Shown one piece after another: positions 58,035-64,000 of a stretch of 64,000 nucleotides of DNA. The stretch is taken from contig NC_081410.1 of NCBI RefSeq assembly GCF_030272615.1, forward strand, positions 185,859,619-185,923,618, read 5' to 3'. The notes beneath the pieces are model-generated. The model saw nothing but the letters and a program-made list of their open reading frames with translations. It searched no databases and had not been told where the DNA came from. This DNA comes from Cryptomeria japonica. Taxonomy: Eukaryota; Streptophyta; Pinopsida; Cupressales; Cupressaceae. The translations under genes were made by a program, and so were the position numbers. Position 1 is the stretch's first letter. Each line of letters opens with the position of its first letter.

Positions 58035-58973
58035 CTATCTGTCCTCTCGGTAATCTCTCTTTTTAGTAGAATCTTTGTCAGGATAGTTAGAAGCCATATG
58101 TCCTATCTTATCACAATTGAAACATTTCAAAGGTAGCTTTCCTTTATACTTACCTTTGCCTCTTGGTAACCTTTTGGCTAATAGTGCTTCAAACTCTTCT
58201 TGCTTTCTGATTTCCTCATATAATTTATGTACTGCCTCCATGTTCTTACAAAATCTTTCACTTGCTCCACTATGATCTCCTTCAGAGTACTTATACTTTC
58301 TTTCATTGAAATCATTAGATTCATCAAGATGAAAAGAACTAAATGCAGATTCAACTTTATTTACCAAAGATCCACTGTTATCAAAATTACTTAACTCAAA
58401 TGCATGTAGCTTACCAATAGTAGCATCTAAAGAAACTGGCATATTAGGTATAGACCTCAATTCATTGATTGCAGAGACTCGGATTGCATAAGCTGGTAGA
58501 AGGGTTCTTAACAACTTACTTGTTATATCCTTTTCTTCAATAGTTCCACCTGCTCCTTTGATTTGATTGACAATCTCCTTTAGTCTTGTACTGTACTGAG
58601 TTATTTTCTCACCTTCATTCATCCTCATAGATTCAAGTTGTCCTCTTAGACTATCTACTTTTGCTCTTTGAACATGTTCATCTCCTCCATATACTAATAT
58701 GACCTTATCCCACATTGCCTTTGCATCATTGCAGCCTTCTAGATCATTAAACTCTGAATCAGTCAATGCAGATGTTATTTCAATCATTGCTTGAATATGT
58801 TCTTGCTTTGCCTTTATCTCTTCCATAGTTAATGGATAGGTGCTTGGTGTGACAAAATCATTCTCTAGATAGTATACAGCATATTCTCCAACTCCTGATA
58901 GATGTAGCTTCATTCTTTTCTGCCATGTAGAGAAACTTGACTTGTTCAGCTTCGGTGCATCCCTCTTATACAT
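58035..58973 (-). CDS. copia E gag
   Basis: ATG at 58973 (MYKRDAPKLNKSSFSTWQKR), 312 codons, uninterrupted. UBN2-type capsid domain (MIEITSALTDSEFNDLEGCN; AKAMWDKVILVYGGDEHVQR; SLRGQLESMRMNEGEKITQY). The zinc knuckle CFNCDKIGHMASNY has Tyr in place of the last Cys (about 58087-58128), so it is probably not functional. The frame ends at 58035; a short disrupted stretch (57912-58034) links it to protease. Confidence 0.88.
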   Translation of the reverse strand: MYKRDAPKLNKSSFSTWQKRMKLHLSGVGEYAVYYLENDFVTPSTYPLTMEEIKAKQEHIQAMIEITSALTDSEFNDLEGCNDAKAMWDKVILVYGGDEHVQRAKVDSLRGQLESMRMNEGEKITQYSTRLKEIVNQIKGAGGTIEEKDITSKLLRTLLPAYAIRVSAINELRSIPNMPVSLDATIGKLHAFELSNFDNSGSLVNKVESAFSSFHLDESNDFNERKYKYSEGDHSGASERFCKNMEAVHKLYEEIRKQEEFEALLAKRLPRGKGKYKGKLPLKCFNCDKIGHMASNYPDKDSTKKRDYREDR

Positions 58974-59023
58974 CTTTGGATCTTTAACTCAAGTGCCTTT
59001 AAACTTTCCTTCCAGAATCCAAA

Positions 59024-59035
59024 GCTCTGATACCA
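59024..59035 (-). other. primer binding site of copia E
   Basis: The minus strand reads TGGTATCAGAGC, a perfect initiator-Met tRNA primer site two bases from the 5' LTR. Confidence 0.95.
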
Positions 59036-59037
59036 AT

Positions 59038-60564
59038 TGATAGTTCTGATACTTAATATAAGTATAGATCCAATAGCCAACAAGATGAGAGGGGAGGTGT
59101 GAATCATACAAACTTAATCATCCATAAAAACATCAGATTCAACCTTGGTAACATATACTTCAGTAATATAACCAAAACTGTTAAACATGCAAACTCAAAA
59201 GCATATAAACATCATAAACCTCATAACACCAGATTTAACGTAGAAACCCAAATAGGGAAAAACCACTGTGGGATTTCGGACCCACTAAGAAATATACTCT
59301 TCTAGAGTATGCTCAGTTAAAAGCAAATCCTGTTAAAGATTACAAACACGTTGCTAGATGTGACCCGGTTAAGGGATTTCCCTCAGATCTGTTAGGATCT
59401 TCACTTTGTTAGAAGTGACCTTGTTAAAGGATTTCAAACACTCAATCAGAATGCCACATTGCTAGAGGGTTTTACAAATAAGACTACCAAGTCCACTCGG
59501 TTAAGAGATTTTCTATCACTTTCACAAAATAACAGTAATAAAATCTATCTGCAACTTCACATCTAAAATGCTAAAGCAGATTCTTATTTGTTCAATACAT
59601 TCTAGAAATAGAACTAATCTTGTCTATCTATTGGGCTTCTATACTATGTTATTCAAACAGGTCTTCAAGCTTCTGTGCTCGATAATCACTATTTAGCATC
59701 CTTGTGCATACACTTGCCTGCATACATTGTTTATCAACACTTTCCTATTTATAAACAATTAGGTAACCACTTAATCTCCTTGATCACATTTCCCATGATC
59801 AATCATAACCATCAGATCTTCTATCTTGTCCAGGTTCAATGCATCTTTCGATTTGAAAAATGTTTTACATCACCTTGGAACTTGCATATTAGTCTTGGAA
59901 CTTGTGCCAGGGTATTGCGGTTCAATTTGAGCTGTAGATCTTCATGCCAACTTTCCTTTGCCTTAGATTCCTTAACAAACTTCATTCACGGCTCACCAAT
60001 CAATTAATCAGTTCCACCTCATCAGCTTCCTTAATTAAATACCGCATGTAAATATTTAATGCATTCTGTTATAGCTCGGTTACAACTCGGTAACAACTCG
60101 GTGAATACTAAACTTCACTCGGTAGACATTCCGTCTTCATCAACCGATATCAATAACCTTAGGGTTTACCAACTAGGTTCTTTTCTTGGTAACATAGTGT
60201 AGTATTAACCTTTACATTTTACAACATATGTATGATGTTAAAACAATCTAAAATATCATGATCTCATCATTGTCTAACTCGGTACTAGTTGCCCATTGAA
60301 TACCTTATTCATCCCCTTATTCATCATATTCTTTCCTGTGTCTTTTACCGACATCTTTATAATCTTCATATCATACTTCTCAAGATATGCCAACATCATA
60401 CTGAATTAGAAAATCAATTTCTTGCCATCAATGACAAAATAATAATATCAAGACAGTAAAACATCCCTAATCAGTTATATCCATAATCATCAACAACCTT
60501 CTCAATATCCTTAATGAAATGCCAACAATCTTTCATTGTTTGTTATAATGCAATATTGCCAACA
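59038..60564 (-). repeat. 5' LTR of copia E
   Basis: 1527 bp; in plus TGATAGTTC..GCCAACA, partner of 52802-54350. It is followed by ATCAC, which does not match the left flank. Confidence 0.93.
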
Positions 60565-61150
60565 ATCACCCTAGAAGAGAAGATTGATGTTGAAACTATT
60601 CAAGCGGGAATGAATAAAACATGGAAAAAGAAACCTGAAGAAGTGTCACAAGATGAACCAGTTTCCGCACCTAGTGTGGAAGTCTCTAAACCGGCAAACT
60701 GAGCTTCAGAAAAGCTTAGGAGGAGCAATTCAGTGAAATATTTGAACCCCTAATTTATATTGGTAAAAACCTTAATCGGTATACATTACCTGTCAATCGG
60801 CAGAAGATTTTGAAGCTGTAAAAGGCAAAATTAGGGTTTGTACCCTAGCGGTGGAGCATTTATTATGGTAGGTGAAAAATTTGTTTAAAAGGATTTTGAT
60901 CATCATTTTCACTTATCTATTTTTGAGTGAAGAATTTTCAAGAGCAGAGTGACAAAGAGCGATTCATTGAGATATTCAAAGTAATTTCAAAATCTTGTAG
61001 AAGAATCCAGAGATCATTTTCAATCAATTAGGTGAAGAACACCAAGCAGGTATTCCAACAACCGAAGTGGTGTGTTGTGAGTGACATTGCAAAACCCTAA
61101 ATTTAAAAAGTGTGAAGGTTTTTCTTGAAATTTATGTCTATCATTTAATC
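60565..61150 (+). other. element F sequence right of E: short coding tail and spacer
   Basis: An open stretch runs from the LTR end to TGA at 60700-60702 (LEEKIDVETIQAGMNKTW; SAPSVEVSKPAN), perhaps the tail of a longer F reading frame. Then about 450 bases without a gene lead to the ATG at 61151. No RT or integrase of F is seen. Confidence 0.45.
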
Positions 61151-64000
61151 ATGGCTTCTACATCGCATGCCAGTTCTAGTGCACCTATAGACTCAGAAAA
61201 TTTTATTCAAAAGAAGATGAAATACAATTCCATATCCCAGATACCCACTGGAGTCATAGTTTAGTAAGATATTTCAGCTTATATTGATTACAAATTGGAA
61301 GACCTAGGATCCCTAGTGATCCATTCTCAGCTAGGTCTATTCTATGGGGATGACAAGAAAATCAAACTGGAATATAGCATCCTAGAGAGGAAGAAACTAA
61401 ACAATGCAGTTTATTTTCTTGAAGAGTTTACAGAAGATCACATCCACATCATCTTGAGCAAAGTACATAGTGATAAAATGTACCTCGAGTGAACTCATGA
61501 GATCACACCAAAAGCAATTCATGTCGTCACTAGTTTCTGTAACATTGGTGAGGTGCCAGCTTTAAGGAAGGTCATCAAGATTGAAATGACTAAGCTCACT
61601 AGTTCTCTAAGCGACCAACGGGCAACGACTGCAACCCTATCAAAGATGACTTGGTTAAGTATGCTTGCATGGTGATCAGCTACTGGGTGTTTTACGCCAG
61701 CAAAATAAACTCTGTCCCCACTACTGCAGTGAATGTCGCTTACAGAATGATTAAGGAAGACACCTCTTTTGATTTATGTACCTGTTTGCAGAAACAATTG
61801 CTATTGAACCTAAAGTCCATCAAATAGAACAATTATCTAAGGTTCAAGTTTGGACAGCTTTTGATCGACCTATTTTTATACTTTAAAGGTTATTTTCCTG
61901 GAGTAGGTGATATTCAATGGTCTACTGACCAACCGATCACTAAGCAAATTAGGGAAAGTCTCCAAGCGGTGGGAACCAGATATCCTGAGGTTCTGAATAA
62001 ATATTTTGATGAATTCAGGTGGAAAATGAGCCAAAGGATGAGGATATTTGGAGATATTGTAAAGAAATAGGAAGATGACATCTGCTTTACCATCAAGGTA
62101 GATGAATGAATAATGGAAGCAGTAGAGCCAAGAAAGGAAACAATAGAACCTATGGGGTATGAAGTAATGTATGACATGTTGGATGGATATGCCTCTACCC
62201 TGATTGCCTCACTTTTAGATGCAAGGAAAAAGTGAAGTGACACCTACTTAGAAAGGGTAACACCAGTTGAAGATCCTTCAATGAAAAAGGGAAAAGCAGT
62301 GCCATCGGTATCAACACCGGTTACCTCCGCAAGCCCAAAAGTGACCAAGCGGTCACCTGCCAAGAAGAAACCGGAAGTTGCACCCACTAAAGTATTTGAG
62401 AGGAAGCGGAAGTCCAAAACTAGCTCACCGGAGTAAGAGGATAACATACCAGAAGTGAAGCCTAAGAAAACCACACAATCAAGCAAGAAGGCTAAGTCTA
62501 CCGGTAATGCACCTACATCATCAGCATTGGTAAATATAGACATCTCTTCTTATAAGCCTCAAACACATTGTCAAAGGACTTTAAAGAATATTAAGAGAAA
62601 GGTGCTTGATGACTTAAAATAATATTTTGATGATTTTTCTGATAATGAGAAGGAAGAAGTAGAGCAGGAAATGATAAAATATATGTGTGTTAATGACCAA
62701 TTGCCATCTAAAATTAGATCGGTGACACCTGATTCTTTATACAATTCTTTGGACAATAAATGGTGCATTTCCATTGAGAAAGAACAGGAAATAAGGGAGA
62801 AAATCTTTTCTCAGTACTTTTTGGATGCCTCCAATTATGAAATGTTTGAGATAATGGACAAGAATAAAGGTCTCTTCTTCATGAGAAGAAGAAGATGTGG
62901 GCTACTAGAAGGTAGAACCTCTGAAGTGGAGAAGGACACTCATCTACATGCCAAAGTTGTTGTCAGGTTACATCAAGTGTCTGAGGCCAAAAAAGGAGGC
63001 CAAACAAGAACCTAACCCATCCTCAACCAAACCGGATGAGGTATTTTATGGTGAAGGAGAAAGAGTTATAGAATAGGTTGACACTATTGATGTTGATGCA
63101 TTGGATGTTGAAGATGTCACTCCAGACATAAAGAAGGAGAAACAGGATAAAGAAAAAACAGAAAAGGAGAAACTGGACAAGGAAAAGGCTGATAAGGAGA
63201 AAGCAGAGAAAGAGGAAGAGAAAAAGAAAGAGAAGGAGAAAAAGAAAGTGGAAGACAAGAGGAAAGAAGAGGAGAAGAGGAAAGAAGAGGAGAAGAATAA
63301 GGAATAAGATAAGAAGAAGGAAGAACTAAAGAAGAAACAGGAAGAGGAACAACAGAAGCAAGAAGCAGAAAAGAAAAGAGCGGCTGAGGAGAAGGAAGCA
63401 AAGAAAGCCAAACAAGAGGAGACTCCCAAGGCAACCGATGGTCAAGCCAAACTGGTTGACATCACTAGTCTTATTGATCTCCAATTTGCAAATGAATCGG
63501 AGTTGCTTCAAAGCATAAAGCTTGCACAAGAACGATTGGAAGCATTGAAGAGGAAGAAGGAACATGATGTTATTCAAACTGCGGTTGACACTCTTACCAA
63601 TTTGATTTCCGGTACTAATCTCCCTAGTACTGATTCCTCTCAGTCAAAGCTTAAACTTCTATGTATCATTGTAGAGGACCAGGGCCAATGCCTGGAAGAA
63701 GTTGCTAAAGCAAATGAAAAGAAGAAGCATGAAAAGGCACTCAACACTCCCTTAGTCAAGAAACTGAATGAGCTCTGGTCTCAACTTAAGAAACAATAGA
63801 AGGATATAAGTGTTGCTATGGATGAGGGCAAACTAATGCTAAGTAAAATCAACCAACCCCATCTATTTTTTGATGATTTGCTCACACAAAAAGATAAACT
63901 TCAATCAGATTTGTAGGCATACATAAGCAACTTCAAGACGCCATATGATTCCTTCACTACATATGGGCAAATAGTTCATCATTATTAGCTTCAGTCTACC
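61151..64000 (+). pseudogene. accessory ORF of unknown function, probably of element F, runs off the window
   Basis: Begins ATG 61151 (MASTSHASSSAPIDSENFIQ). It continues through YIDYKLEDLGSLVIHSQLGL (61275), a frameshift between 61490 and 61860, LIDLFLYFKGYFPGVGDIQW (61862), a Lys/Pro/Ser-rich linker (62280-62530), SNYEMFEIMDKNKGLFFMRR (62830), another frameshift near 63015-63100, a 120-residue Lys/Glu coiled coil (63100-63450), and SLIDLQFANESELLQSIKLA (63463 onward). Several stops. I recognise no enzyme. An extra ORF downstream of pol is known in some copia lineages as an envelope-like ORF; I see no clear membrane segment, so this is only a positional analogy. Confidence 0.55.

Larger units (their letters stand above)
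52802..60564 (-). mobile_element. Element E: Ty1/copia retrotransposon, possibly SIRE-like
   Basis: Minus-orientation element with LTRs 52802-54350 and 59038-60564, primer site 59024-59035 and a purine tract next to 54350. All domains are present: gag, protease, integrase, RT, RNase H. The flanks CGAAT (left) and ATCAC (right) do not match, so no target duplication is visible. It separates the gag of element F from F's downstream region. LTR length and the IDNGCSHHMTG protease suggest a SIRE/Maximus-type lineage, but this is tentative. Confidence 0.9.

Noticed and set aside
63046-63434. Ser/Phe-rich open frames on the minus strand
   Set aside because: They are the reverse reading of the AAG/GAG-rich coiled-coil codons of the plus-strand accessory ORF.

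Overview
The window is repetitive nuclear DNA from a plant, very probably a seed plant with a large genome. A gymnosperm is plausible, but nothing here proves it. I see no host gene: almost every recognisable coding segment belongs to an LTR retrotransposon. The plant assignment rests on Ty1/copia and Ty3/gypsy families known from plants: chromovirus, Tat-type with two RNase H domains and an antisense plant-mobile-domain ORF, and copia elements primed by initiator-Met tRNA.

Layout. (1) 1-12507: a decayed minus-strand chromovirus (G1). Its 3' LTR runs off the left edge to 1615, pol and gag occupy 1621-6379, and a truncated 5' LTR covers 6511-10006. It is joined head-to-head to an inverted gag scrap and an inverted LTR piece (10009-12507), making a foldback with arms of about 2.3-2.6 kb. 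(2) 12566-13297 and 47749-48284: the two halves of one minus-strand copia relic. The left half carries a tRNA-derived SINE (13070-13198, 13-bp target duplication). (3) 13298-47748: a plus-strand Tat-type Ty3/gypsy element (T) that split this relic. It has 1.4-kb LTRs, a primer site, a polypurine tract and a near-perfect 5-bp target duplication.

Four later insertions sit inside T, each with a perfect 5-bp target duplication: copia A (16981-22026, minus, AGAAA); a non-autonomous gag-protease element B (22227-30651, plus, CCTAT); solo LTR C (31863-33747, minus, GTACT); and solo LTR D (35578-36549, plus, GTTAC). Without them T is about 18.1 kb, and its gag frame resumes across solo LTR C. T encodes gag, protease, G-patch, RT, two RNase H domains and integrase in plus, then an antisense plant-mobile-domain ORF (42920-44850). 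Arrays of a TAGCGCAT motif lie near both internal ends in opposite orientation.

(4) 48285-50521 is unassigned. (5) 50522-64000: a plus-strand copia element F (LTR, primer site, zinc-knuckle gag, then an unidentified accessory ORF running off the right edge). It is interrupted by copia element E (52802-60564, minus), which has both LTRs and all polyprotein domains.

How the parts relate: T, A and E once encoded everything needed to transpose, but all now carry stops or frameshifts. B lacks RT and integrase and would have needed a helper; its LTR start, PPT and protease resemble T, so a Tat-type helper is likely. Many in-frame stops look like C-to-T changes, as expected of long-methylated repeats. 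Order inferred from nesting: copia relic first, then T, then A, B, C and D; separately F, then E.
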